Positions 9,451-19,094 of a stretch of DNA of 58,247 nucleotides are shown here, in pieces. The position numbers and the translations under genes are program-made. The DNA comes from LLD-282 sp964395835 (lineage in GTDB: Bacteria; Pseudomonadota; Gammaproteobacteria; Berkiellales; Berkiellaceae): NCBI GenBank assembly GCA_964395835.1, contig CAYNBJ010000007.1, forward strand, positions 1 through 58,247, in the 5' to 3' direction. Numbering within the stretch: the first letter of the stretch is position 1; each line of letters starts with the position of its first letter. The notes beneath the pieces were generated by a model. It was not told where the DNA came from. It saw only the letters and a list, made by a program, of their open reading frames with translations, and searched no databases.

Positions 9451-9511
9451 GGGAGTTATCTATATGCACTGCATAGTGATTGAAAATCTGTATCTATTCT
9501 AATAAGGAGTA

Positions 9512-10441
9512 ATGATGATGGATTCTGCCCATGTTGCCAAACAAACCCCACAAGAGGCACGGTTGCGGCTTTTCGCGCCATTTTTAGATTGCAATGCGAC
9601 GGTTCCAAAAGCCTGGGAGGTATGCACCTGTTTTGACAGTCTTGCTGATACTGCTGAGTTAGATGCTTTTTTTTCGGATATAGAAGGATTGAATTCTGAA
9701 AGATTAGATGTGCAAGATATCAAGAGACGCCAAGCGTATCTTTTTTATTTGTATGAATGTATCGCGCATGTTCGTTCCTTTTCCGGAGAAAACAATTTCA
9801 TTACGGACGTAAAAAAACATCGAGTGCTTGACGTAATGCATTCCTCTCAAGGATTTTGTGAATGGATGCAATATGGCAAAGATTATCAAGTGGTTCAGCC
9901 TATGACAATTCATGACAAAAGCTATCTTTCATTAAAAGTGGGTGCTGATATCTTTGCGGTTATCAGAAGTGAAGACGGATTTTGGGAGGTGGTCGACTTG
10001 AATCCCAAAAATGGAGAAAGAAATAGAATCTTACAAGGTACAGTCAAGTTTGCTAATTTCAATAAAGCACAGTCGTATATTGCGAATGATCTCTTTGTGC
10101 TGAACATCATTGAACGCGCGGCTGTTGATATCGAGATCGATAAATTAAAAAAAATAGCTGAAGCTGCAGGCGTAGATTCGAACACAATACATCAGATAGT
10201 CGATCATTTTAAGAGCATAAATTACAATCACGAAGATCGATACGCAAATATTAAGGATTTGCGAGCTTCGCTTACATGCCATTTTCAAGCACAAGATACA
10301 CATTCTGTAGCAAAAGAAATCATGAATTTCATCACAAGACAGCCCGCGTTGCAATTGTTCTCATCGATGATATGGAAGCAGCCTAATCACTCTCCCCAAG
10401 ATCTGAATTCAGACAATGCAGTGAAGAAATTGCATAAGTGA
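9512..10441 (+). CDS. Tandem-family protein 4, short member without the C-terminal domain (309 aa)
   Basis: The protein matches only the N-terminal and middle part of its neighbours. It has a helical N-terminal part (LYECIAHVRS region) and the small middle domain around residues 130-165 (MTIHDKSYLSLKVG followed by DIFAVIRSEDGFWEV), comparable with TIKGQTYPTLRVG and HTFAFMI in the 3652 protein. A helical part around 195-270 follows, and the protein then stops. The PQKEN C-terminal domain is absent, and I find no trace of it in the next 790 bases. AAGGAG at 9502-9507 precedes three consecutive ATGs (9512, 9515, 9518); 9515 has the best spacing. It keeps its own upstream element, so it may be a functional short form rather than a pseudogene. 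Function unknown. Confidence 0.75.
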   Translation: MMMDSAHVAKQTPQEARLRLFAPFLDCNATVPKAWEVCTCFDSLADTAELDAFFSDIEGLNSERLDVQDIKRRQAYLFYLYECIAHVRSFSGENNFITDVKKHRVLDVMHSSQGFCEWMQYGKDYQVVQPMTIHDKSYLSLKVGADIFAVIRSEDGFWEVVDLNPKNGERNRILQGTVKFANFNKAQSYIANDLFVLNIIERAAVDIEIDKLKKIAEAAGVDSNTIHQIVDHFKSINYNHEDRYANIKDLRASLTCHFQAQDTHSVAKEIMNFITRQPALQLFSSMIWKQPNHSPQDLNSDNAVKKLHK

Positions 10442-11183
10442 ACATAGCTCGCAGTCTTTGTGATAAAGCGATTGGATACAGATAGAACGGACGGCTTTAT
10501 AGAGAGATCTCATTTAACAATATCAGAATTATACACTTATAGCGCCCTCTGCAGGTTCAGCAAAGGGCGTCAATCTGCTTCCGTTTTGGGTAGAGAATGT
10601 GTTCATTGAGGATTCAGATTGCGTGTTATCTGCGTTCAAATACGAGAGGGAGATATTCTGTTGATTGAAAAGACCAAAGACGCTCATAGACAACTCCTAT
10701 GCGTAATCCCCCCCCGAATAAACAATCATGAGTCAACATATATTTGTTTTTTCAATCGTGAACGACATGGTTTTTATGTGTTTAGGCAATACATACAAAG
10801 ATCAAGCTGAGTTAGAGGGGCATTCATGGTCAGAATACGCAGCTGTATCATAATGCCACTCCCCTCTTAAGAGAGTTAAGGTGTTTTTTTGAAAAATAAA
10901 GTCAGATAAGACAAGGAGATGGCGTTTTATTGTATCAATAACAAGATGAATCTGTTATCATACTGGCTTACGAAGGAAATCGAATGATTTCTTCATTTAA
11001 TGCTCTTTTCGCTTCAAAACAAAGCATTTGAATTTGAACTTGTCTACGAGTTTCAATTTTTAACCTTTTTATGAGGAAGATCAATTGAAAGATGGGATAA
11101 TGAATCAAATCAGGATAAAAATCCGTGCAACTTTTTGATGTAAAGTGCTGCGGCTATAAAGTTTTTTCAAATTTTTTGCCGTA
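10442..11183 (+). other. Non-coding stretch with two hairpins
   Basis: Between family proteins 4 and 5. Bases 10542-10570 form a hairpin (GCGCCCTCTGC with GCAAAGGGCGT, one mismatch), about 100 bases after the stop, without a T-run. Bases 10814-10867 can fold a second, bulged stem (AGAGGGG with CCCCTCT), followed about 17 bases later by a run of seven T. Either might stop transcription of the preceding gene. A 63-codon frame at 10619-10810 starts with TTG and has no convincing ribosome site, so I do not call it. Confidence 0.4.
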
Positions 11184-11193
11184 TGTCCTATAT
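11184..11193 (+). promoter_or_regulatory. Shared upstream element, copy 5 (TGTCCTATAT)
   Basis: Preceded by AATTTTTTGCCGTA, with TCCTATAT at 11186-11193 ending 36 bases before the ATG at 11230. It has one base change (C to A) from the other four copies. Confidence 0.55.
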
Positions 11194-11229
11194 AAGGGAC
11201 AGAGTATTCGATAAAATTTAAAAGAGAGT

Positions 11230-14200
11230 ATGAGTATGTTAAATAATCAAGGCAACAATTCTGTTTCATCTCAGGATAGGGAAGAAAAAATCAAAAACTT
11301 AGCAGAGACTATATCTGGGTTAAGTATGGCAAGCGATTCAAAAGGTCAGTTTTCATGCGGTCCAAAGAAGCTAGAAGAATTGACTGGGACATTAAAAGAA
11401 TTAGCGAAAAAGAAAATCAAAATAGACCTTCTGCAGTACGTGAGTGGTTCTGAATTCAGCAAAGAAATGCGTCAAAAATTTTATTTGAATGCTGCGTTTT
11501 TAATGCGTATTAGGTGTAGCGAAAAAGCCAAACAACTTCAAGAACAATTAAACGAAACAAAAAAATCTAATTCAAACACAAGCGGTGCCCAGCTAAATAT
11601 TCAATTAGAAATGGATTTTTTGGCTGAATGTTATGCGCGCGTTTCTGATAAAGACAAAGAGACAATCCGTACATTCAAAGACACCCTAGAGATTCAAATT
11701 TTGCCATCGAAGAAGAATAGAGCGACTGCTTTGGGACTGCACGCTGAACAACTCAAGAATCAGCTCACTGACGTTTTTTCACAACCTTCTGCTGTGCCGC
11801 AGGCTTCAGAAAATGCTGAGACAACACAAAATACGACTCTTGATGCTTATACACTTTTAAATCAGACTGCAGTTGTTCGAGAGGATAAAGATATTACTGA
11901 GGCAGAAACACCAAATACGATTCCCGCTACTCATATACTTTTAAATCGGACTGCAGTTGATGGAAAAGATGAGGACGATGAAATTAGAAGATTGTTTGAT
12001 GAGATATCTAGTCTGAGCATACCGACTGAGGTTCAAAAACAAGGTGAGCTCCAAGGGGCTTGCGAGCAAATCCAGGCTCTATTAAAAAAATATCCAAAGA
12101 CCCCAAAAAAAAGCGAATCGTTTTGGGATAAATGGACACAAGAATTAGGACAAGAGAAACTGCAAAAGTTTGGCTTGAATGCTGCGCTTTTAGTGGTGCA
12201 TGTGTTCATTGACAAAGCGATACAAAACAGGTCAAGCCGTGTACAGAGCGGGTCTGTAGTATCAAATCAAGAATTGCATTTTTTCGAGCAATGTTATAAA
12301 AGGGCAGATCAAAATGGCCAGCAGCTCATAGAAAACAGCTTAGAGAATCTATATGAGGCTGAGGCGTCTTCTCGTACTCAGAAGCAGCAGGATAAGTTGA
12401 CTTTGGATAGGCGTAATTTATTGAAAAAAAGTATCGCTAACAAGATGCTCTCAAAACAGCCTGTTGCTGTTGAGTATTCCTCCAAGAGATTCTCAAATCA
12501 GGACTGGATTGATTGGGCGCAGACGGTGCAGAAGATGAAGTTAGAGAGTACTGATTTGAACATCAGTCAATATTTCGACAATCAACTAAAAAGCCATGGT
12601 CCAGCTGGACTGTATAACTTATTGAGTGAGCTGGATGAAAAACGTGAAGGACCGGTTCTCCTGTACTGTGCTAACCGAATTGCGAAAGACAATCTGGATT
12701 CCATGTGGAAAGAATTGTTGGAAAAGGAATGTCAGGGAGTATTCAGGGTCGATAGGATACTCACGTTTTTCCAGACTGAAAAAGTCCAAAGATATATCCA
12801 ATACCTGGATATCTCCGTAAGCAAGCGCCTGAGCAAGAGTGCTCCGATTCTCAATCTCAACGCGCAGTTAGACGCTTGGCTGCTTATGGGTCCCATGAGC
12901 GTTTTAGAAAGTTATCATCAGCTGCGACGTGGCGCGATTTTGGATGTGTGCGATTCTGCGTCCACATGGAGACTTATATCTGATCAGAATCCGCTCGATG
13001 CGAAGAAGTTGGGTCAACTCTGTCGCAGTAGCGAAAACTTAGAAAATCTGATGCGTATCTACAAACCACAAGAACTGTTGGATGAATTGAATAAACGGAA
13101 TCAGAGCTCAGAAGTCTATAGCAAAAACACTGTTAATATGTATAAGAATTTGGCGATATTCACGCGTATGATTTGGAGTCGCAGGGTGGCTTCCAAAATG
13201 GGCATAGCACAATATTCGATGACGCGTATTAATAGTGAGTTCGATATAAATTCTTTATTGAACTCACCTGAGTTAGCAAAAGAAAAAGAATTTTTTAATT
13301 TATGTTATCAGAAGGTGAGTCGCGATGGGCATCAGCAAATCCAGCAGTTCAGAGATGGACTTTTGTTTCAGATGAATGATGAGTTTGGCAAGAGCTCTGG
13401 ATGGGAGAGAGAGTATCAGAACTTTTTAGACAACCTGATAAAAAAACCAGAAAATACAAATCAGGATGGTCAGAATAAGAGTACAAGCCTGGAAGTTTCA
13501 GCACAGCGCAGTACGCTCAGGAGTTCTAAGAGCTCCGTTGTAAAACCAGAATCTTTATTAGAAGCTGCGAAGAAACTGATAGAAAAAAAAGAATTAGAGC
13601 TGACAGATAAGATTGCTTTAAATAAATGCTATTTATCGCTTTCTCCAAAGGAGAAAAAGACAATCCAGGAACATATATCAAAAATTTACCCTGGCACACT
13701 CTCTTTGTACGATAGAGCCAAGAGAAAAGAGTTGAGCTCGATTATTATGCCACTTATTCAAAAATGTGAGTTATCACCTCTAGAAGACGGCAGCAAGGCA
13801 CCATCATTTAAGGTCAATAACCAGGTTTTTATTGTAAAAGCTGATAAGGCACAGATGTGCGTTTTTCCAAAGTCCGATCAGAACGATAAGCTGAATCAAG
13901 GGTATGCAGTTAATTACTTTGAATTGAATCGTCAAGAATATGCACGCCAATACTACTATAATGCACAACTTGTTCCGCTCATAGATCTTGTAGAGCGTCT
14001 GGCTCTATCGGATGCAGACAAAAAGCCGATTAAAGCAGCACTTTTGGCATGCGAATATAAATACTCTTTGTGGATTGAGTCTTTGACGTTATCTGCTTCT
14101 GTAAATTTGCCTGAAAACGAGATCAACAAACGAGAGCTCGATCTAAAAACTGCTCTTGTGGACTTAAGTACTTCGGTGATGGAGAAGTGTAAACAAAAGT

Positions 14201-15159
14201 TATTAACGACGCACAGCGATATAACAAAATCTTTTTTTGATTTATTAAAGACAGAGATTAATGCTGTCAGAGATGATCAAAAAGATTTAATCCATGCTAC
14301 TACCTCACAAACAACAGACTTAGAGACGAGTGTAACACCTCGAAAAGTCGATATTGCAAGAGCACACAATCATGCACAAAAGATGATCACGGGTGCTTTG
14401 AGGGACAAAAAGTTGGGTGATAAAACCTTTGATCCAGGAGCCTTTTGTGATCACGAGATGAGCCAGACAAAGGCGCCAAAAATTTATCGTGATGCATTTA
14501 AAGAGGCATTTCAGAGATATTATAAGGAATTCGCTGCTTATAAAAAGAAAAAGAATGATTTTACTTTTTCTTTTGATCGCAATCCCCAGAAAGAGAATAT
14601 TGAAGTCATTGATATGCAAATTAATCAGTTAATTTCAGTATATCAGACAGCATTCTTTGCGATTCATGGATTAGTCAATATCGCAAATAATAGCATCATT
14701 CAAAACGCAATAAAATCACTAGAAGATGAATGTATGACGGCCCTCAACGCCTTGTTGGAAGAGCGATCGGAGAGATTCAATAGTTTGGATGATTCTTGTA
14801 AAACCAAAATTCCAGATTTGCAAAGACAGGAAATCATTATTTCTTCAACGCGTTGTATGATCGTCGATCCCAAAGAACATCAGTGCAAGACCGAAGATAT
14901 GCGGTTTAACAAGAGTGCTATCAATGATAAAGTGAAGATTTTTGATCTAAACAATCTTAGGAACTGTCTCATCATGTTAGTGCGGATAATGCGTCGTTTG
15001 TTGTCTCAAATGAACTTGGCGAATAAAACGCAGAGAAAAATGCTGTTTTCCTCTGAATATTCTTCTCAGTTTGATAAGGTCATTACGACTGCTGAGCTCA
15101 GTGCTTCTTCGCCACAGAAACAGAGAGAGTGGCTCCGCCAATCTAAGAAAAAAAGCTGA
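11230..15159 (+). CDS. Tandem-family protein 5, long modular member (1309 aa)
   Basis: Longest family member, function unknown. The N-terminal half carries three diverged copies of a helical module. Their cores lie near residues 83-145 (FYLNAAFLMRIR, then FLAECYARVSDKDKETI), 313-367 (FGLNAALLVVHVF, then FFEQCYKRADQNGQQLI) and 636-704 (MYKNLAIFTRMIW, then FFNLCYQKVSRDGHQQI). A short repeat with LLNQTAV and LLNRTAV lies between modules 1 and 2. Residues 773-840 match the N-terminus of the 6050 protein, and the middle domain follows (FKVNNQVFIVKAD). The C-terminal family domain starts near 1043 (RAHNHAQKMI), with FTFSFDRNPQKEN near 1110 and YQTAFFAI. The ribosome site AGAGAG suits ATG 11236 better than 11230. 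There is no signal peptide or membrane segment. Confidence 0.85.
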   Translation: MSMLNNQGNNSVSSQDREEKIKNLAETISGLSMASDSKGQFSCGPKKLEELTGTLKELAKKKIKIDLLQYVSGSEFSKEMRQKFYLNAAFLMRIRCSEKAKQLQEQLNETKKSNSNTSGAQLNIQLEMDFLAECYARVSDKDKETIRTFKDTLEIQILPSKKNRATALGLHAEQLKNQLTDVFSQPSAVPQASENAETTQNTTLDAYTLLNQTAVVREDKDITEAETPNTIPATHILLNRTAVDGKDEDDEIRRLFDEISSLSIPTEVQKQGELQGACEQIQALLKKYPKTPKKSESFWDKWTQELGQEKLQKFGLNAALLVVHVFIDKAIQNRSSRVQSGSVVSNQELHFFEQCYKRADQNGQQLIENSLENLYEAEASSRTQKQQDKLTLDRRNLLKKSIANKMLSKQPVAVEYSSKRFSNQDWIDWAQTVQKMKLESTDLNISQYFDNQLKSHGPAGLYNLLSELDEKREGPVLLYCANRIAKDNLDSMWKELLEKECQGVFRVDRILTFFQTEKVQRYIQYLDISVSKRLSKSAPILNLNAQLDAWLLMGPMSVLESYHQLRRGAILDVCDSASTWRLISDQNPLDAKKLGQLCRSSENLENLMRIYKPQELLDELNKRNQSSEVYSKNTVNMYKNLAIFTRMIWSRRVASKMGIAQYSMTRINSEFDINSLLNSPELAKEKEFFNLCYQKVSRDGHQQIQQFRDGLLFQMNDEFGKSSGWEREYQNFLDNLIKKPENTNQDGQNKSTSLEVSAQRSTLRSSKSSVVKPESLLEAAKKLIEKKELELTDKIALNKCYLSLSPKEKKTIQEHISKIYPGTLSLYDRAKRKELSSIIMPLIQKCELSPLEDGSKAPSFKVNNQVFIVKADKAQMCVFPKSDQNDKLNQGYAVNYFELNRQEYARQYYYNAQLVPLIDLVERLALSDADKKPIKAALLACEYKYSLWIESLTLSASVNLPENEINKRELDLKTALVDLSTSVMEKCKQKLLTTHSDITKSFFDLLKTEINAVRDDQKDLIHATTSQTTDLETSVTPRKVDIARAHNHAQKMITGALRDKKLGDKTFDPGAFCDHEMSQTKAPKIYRDAFKEAFQRYYKEFAAYKKKKNDFTFSFDRNPQKENIEVIDMQINQLISVYQTAFFAIHGLVNIANNSIIQNAIKSLEDECMTALNALLEERSERFNSLDDSCKTKIPDLQRQEIIISSTRCMIVDPKEHQCKTEDMRFNKSAINDKVKIFDLNNLRNCLIMLVRIMRRLLSQMNLANKTQRKMLFSSEYSSQFDKVITTAELSASSPQKQREWLRQSKKKS

Positions 15160-15247
15160 GTCTCGCTGCGATGATGGGAATTTTAAAATCAAAGTTCGCA
15201 TAATTGCAGCACTTGCATCAAAAAGGTGTGTACAATTGAATGTGATC

Positions 15248-15290
15248 GCCTTAAAAAGAGACGAGCAGGTCTCTTTTTAAGGCCCCTTTT
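15248..15290 (+). terminator. Rho-independent terminator
   Basis: Perfect 15-bp stem (GCCTTAAAAAGAGAC with GTCTCTTTTTAAGGC), loop GAGCAG, followed by CCCTTTTA. It ends the tandem array and contains the same AAAAAGAGAC core as the terminators at 265, 2513 and 5791. The remaining bases between 15160 and 15473 show no gene. Confidence 0.85.
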
Positions 15291-15473
15291 ATATTAAAAA
15301 ATTATAAAAATTTTTGCGTTCTTATGAGAAGAGATCTATCTCGGTGTGCCTTTGTAAGATGCTTTCGTTATTTTAAGTATATTCAATGAATTATTGAGTT
15401 TTTGATGAGATGTGCTTGATCTTTTCTTATATGTGGTTTAGCCTAAAGGGCCGATCAAGATTTTAGGGGGAGT

Positions 15474-17309
15474 ATGCGATTTTTTGAGTTTCCTCAGATC
15501 TATCAGGGGGATAATCTGCAAGAATTGCTGAAGCTTTTTTTGCAAGCGAGAGATCTCAAGGCTGATCTAATTTGCAATTCACAGCATGCTCTGAGCGAGC
15601 TTCCATCACCATTTATGCTTAAAAATATGCAAAAAGCTGTTCATAGGATTGGTCTAGCGCTGCACAATCAAGAAACTATAGGATTGATTTGTGACCATGA
15701 TTGTGATGGACAAAGTGCGTGTAGTGTTTTAAAAAGAGGGCTTCTAGATATCTTCGGTCTCGATGAGCAAAAGCTTATCGTCTATATTGGACATAGAACA
15801 GCAGAGGGATATGGAATATCTGAAAAATTGCTTCAAAGAATTCTACAAAGTCCGCAGCTCCCTTCTTTGCTGATTACCGCAGATTGTGGATCGAATGATG
15901 AATCTGCGATTTCTATATTCAAACAGAGAAATATTGATGTGATTGTCACAGATCATCATATGATCGGACTAAAAGGTCCAGCTGCTTCAGCTTATGCCGT
16001 GATTAATCCCCAACAAACAGATTGCAGTTTTCCAGATAAAATGATGGCAGGTTGTGCAATTGCTTGGATGCTCTTATGGGGGCTCAAGCAACATATCGAA
16101 GCAGCAGGATTCGCACTGGAGACGCTGTCTTCATTGCTGGATTATGTTGCTTTGGGAACAATAGCGGATTGTGTTTCTCTCAAGTCTAGTGTGTTTAACA
16201 GAGCTATTGTGCGCTACGGTTTAAAAAAAATAGCCCAAGGTCATCGTCCCTGCTGGAGGGTATTAAAACATGTTTTTAATCAAAAAGCCGATAGCACCTA
16301 TTTGTCGTTTAAAGTGATTCCTTTGATCAATGCAGACGGTCGTTTGGAAGATGGTTTAACAGGAATAGAGTTTCTTTGCGCACAAGACATGGTATATGCA
16401 CAACAAAAACTCTCTATTCTGATTGAAACAAATGATTATCGTAAAGCACTTCAGCTGCGACAAATGAAGCTCATTTATGAAAAAATCGATCGTACGGCTG
16501 CTGTGTGTGTTGTCAATTTAGGTGATCAAGGTCACCATGGCATCCATGGTATTAGTGCTGGACGTTGTGCTGAGGAACTTGGGAAAATGGCATTTGTTTT
16601 TTCTCAAACATCATTGGATTCGTGTAAAGGCCCAATTTTATCTGCTTCTGCAAGAAGCCCACAAGCTTATAATTTATTAGAGCTTCTGAATGAAATCCAT
16701 GAGCAGGACTCATCAATTTTTATTCGATATGGTGGTCATGCGCAAGCTGCAGGCTTAAGTTTATATGCAACAAATATACAGCGTTTTGAAGATCTAGCTC
16801 AAAAAGTTTTTTTTAAACTTTATGGGCAACAGGCCGATCACCGCACTATTTCTTTTCGGGTAGACCTGTATTTACCATGTGCTCTGTGGTCTGAAGAGAG
16901 ATTTTTTGAAAAATTTTATGAATCTTTAGAGCCATTTGGAAAAGATTTTGTATTACCGGTGCTCGCATTTAAGATGCGAGTACTGGCCGTGCGCTTGTTG
17001 GGGCAAGAAAAAAATCATTTGGAAGTTCTGTGGCATACTCGCAGTGGAAAAGTGGTAAAAAGCATGCTCTTTTTTTCTAAATCGATTGACTTTTTTCGTA
17101 GTCGTATTGGTACTGAGCTTTTCGCAATTGGCACGATTTCTTTTGATCGTTTTCGTCAACAAGATCAGGTCAATTTTCATTTGAGCGCTGTCATTGACAG
17201 TGATCATGCTGTTTGCGTAGAAAGTCGCTCATCTGAAATGATGGTTTGCTCCATTTTATCAAAAAGTATGGAGCCAAATTGCCTCTTATCTCTAGAAGCT
17301 GTGATCTAA
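15474..17309 (+). CDS. recJ: Single-stranded-DNA exonuclease RecJ
   Basis: 5'-3' single-strand exonuclease used in recombination and mismatch repair. DHH-family signatures are present: DHDCDG near residue 74 (motif I; most RecJ proteins have DFDADG), VIVTDHHMIG near 160, an INPQQTDCSFP stretch, ALGTIADCVSL near 225, INADGRLEDG near 285, and the DHHA1 motif YGGHAQAAGLSL near 420. At 611 residues it is slightly longer than typical RecJ (about 570-580). The AGGGGGAG site directly before ATG 15474 fixes the start. In many gammaproteobacteria recJ sits beside prfB and lysS; here 2.9 kb of accessory DNA separates them. The motif I change (H for F) is tolerable; the metal-binding Asp residues remain. 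Confidence 0.88.
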   Translation: MRFFEFPQIYQGDNLQELLKLFLQARDLKADLICNSQHALSELPSPFMLKNMQKAVHRIGLALHNQETIGLICDHDCDGQSACSVLKRGLLDIFGLDEQKLIVYIGHRTAEGYGISEKLLQRILQSPQLPSLLITADCGSNDESAISIFKQRNIDVIVTDHHMIGLKGPAASAYAVINPQQTDCSFPDKMMAGCAIAWMLLWGLKQHIEAAGFALETLSSLLDYVALGTIADCVSLKSSVFNRAIVRYGLKKIAQGHRPCWRVLKHVFNQKADSTYLSFKVIPLINADGRLEDGLTGIEFLCAQDMVYAQQKLSILIETNDYRKALQLRQMKLIYEKIDRTAAVCVVNLGDQGHHGIHGISAGRCAEELGKMAFVFSQTSLDSCKGPILSASARSPQAYNLLELLNEIHEQDSSIFIRYGGHAQAAGLSLYATNIQRFEDLAQKVFFKLYGQQADHRTISFRVDLYLPCALWSEERFFEKFYESLEPFGKDFVLPVLAFKMRVLAVRLLGQEKNHLEVLWHTRSGKVVKSMLFFSKSIDFFRSRIGTELFAIGTISFDRFRQQDQVNFHLSAVIDSDHAVCVESRSSEMMVCSILSKSMEPNCLLSLEAVI

Positions 17310-17351
17310 AAGAAAATCGCTTTATTAACGTGCGCATTTTTTGCTAGAATT

Positions 17352-18399
17352 TCATTTTTTTCTGAGCATTGTGAGGTTCGGTTTTTTTTGCGTCTGAAAA
17401 GAGTTTTGAGATTGATCTTTTAAGTAACGTCCCAATTTTCTTCTTTGCGCTGGAATTTTGATAAAAAATCTACGCATGGTGCGCCATAGCCATTGGCCTG
17501 TTGCTATTTTTTTTGTGATTTCATCGCCTTGTTTATAATTATTTTGTAAAATCCATTTCTTTTTCAGTGCCTGTTTGAGCGCATTTTGGTTGGCAACCAT
17601 CAATAATAGCTGATACAAATCTTGGTCTATGTGTACAGACGTCTCCGCAGTGGAATGCGTATAGATGTATGCTGAATAAGCATTTATTGCTTGTATCATT
17701 TCATCGAAAATGCAATCAGCTTTTGCGCAATTGTCATCAGAGACAGTCTCGTATGATTAGTCTTTTATTTTTTCAAAAGCTAGGGCATTTTCATGATCAT
17801 CGTCATTAGACTGGATATAAGATTTTACCATCTCTGATATTGAGCTCAAAAGCGCATCGACCTGGTCAGTAGTGGTGTATTGCAGTGAGTGTTCTCTAAT
17901 TTTAGTGATATTGGAGGAAATATGAGATCGCGGATATTTTTTAGGTGCTCAGATATCGATGACTTCTCAATCGGTATTGCGTTTGTGAGATTTTCTATTT
18001 CGATATATTGTTCATACATCAGTGCTTGTAGGCCTGCGCTCTCTTTTATTTACTTTTGAGTTTTTTCGGGCATTCGCGTTGCAGCTGCTTTCGAATTCCA
18101 AAAGGTCTGTTGCAGGGTGATAGTGTGTTCTCTATTTTGATGAAAAGTGCTGATGCTTCTTTGTCGTTTTCTTGTAGTGTCTCCTTTAAATCTTGCTTGA
18201 AAGTTGGGATAGCTTGATTAAAGTTTTCTAATATTTGCGATGTGTTTGCAATCAGTTTTATCAATTCTTGTTTTGACGCGAGATGAGTTTTTATATCTAC
18301 ATTTTTTGTGTTGTGCATATCAGTCTCTATTTCATATTGTTCCGAGTTGTTGTGTGCTTCAACTGTATTTTGATTCCTTTTTGGTATCAAAATGCACAA
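17352..18399 (-). pseudogene. Broken gene related to the gene at 19095-19931
   Basis: Read on the minus strand, four open pieces follow each other. Bases 18399-18046 give 117 residues ending at TAA. From about 18045 another frame gives KESAGLQALMYEQYIEIENL and runs on to about 17890. A second frame change then leads to DQVDALLSSISEMVKSYIQ and a TAA stop at 17757-17759. The same frame stays open from there to 17352 (115 residues after the first ATG). Piece 2 resembles the neighbouring intact protein (LMYEQYIEIENL against AVYEQFDTQIEKI), and piece 1 shares KETLQ...IKIENTL with KEMLL...LKIESLL. I infer one ancestral gene of about 350 codons with two frameshifts and one stop. The function is unknown; the whole is helix-rich. 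The last piece alone has no ribosome site. Confidence 0.55.
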
Positions 18400-18895
18400 A
18401 AGAATGCTTGATTAATTTTTTAATGATTTTTAGGTGATGAGAGTTTTGATTGTCTTTTTGATATGTCAGGATATATCAAAGGCTATTTTGTATTTTCTCT
18501 AATTTTTTTTGATTTGGACCATCTGTATGATCGGTGCGAGTACAGAGTCTCTATTGCTGATATGATTGATATATGTCTTTTTGTTTATATGATTTTTCCA
18601 AGAACTCAACTGCAATAACACACTCCTATTTTATGATAGATATTGAATTTAAATATTTTTGTTACAGGTAGCCTGGCTCTCTATGTATGGCGGATTTTTA
18701 ATCAGGATTCTTTTTATTTCAGCATATGAGTTTACTCATGAGGAATGATAAGCAAAGAATGTGATTGCAGTTATTTGTTATAGTTTTATCACAGGGCGCG
18801 TGTTAAAAGCATGAGACCTATCTTAAAAGACAGGATTGAGAGTTTTAGGCCGCTTTAAAAAAGGCAAGATTTGCTAAAAATTATAGGTTGGATTT
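18400..18895. other. Non-coding stretch upstream of the broken gene
   Basis: Very AT-rich with stops in all frames. I see no gene, hairpin or repeat that stands out. It probably includes the promoter of the broken minus-strand gene. Confidence 0.4.
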
Positions 18896-19094
18896 TTGAG
18901 AGTGCACGACGCTTTATATGAATCTTTGAGTTCAATCAAATCAGGGGCGTTTGAGAGCAATGATTACAAAGAGAATACTTTTTTATTTATTAGGTTGTGC
19001 AGGGCACTAGATGATATGCTCCATGATGTCAATTCGCATGGAGCACAATGTTCAAGAATCATTCGATACCATGTTAGAAAATACACAGACCTGA

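Noticed and set aside
9155..9469. Minus-strand open frame of 104 codons
   Set aside because: Covers the shared upstream element of the next gene, has no ribosome site and an unlikely composition.
10619..10810. Open frame of 63 codons between family proteins 4 and 5
   Set aside because: TTG start, no Shine-Dalgarno, no similarity to the family or to any domain I know.
15071..15280. Open frame overlapping the end of family protein 5 and its terminator
   Set aside because: Shadow frame that runs through the terminator hairpin.
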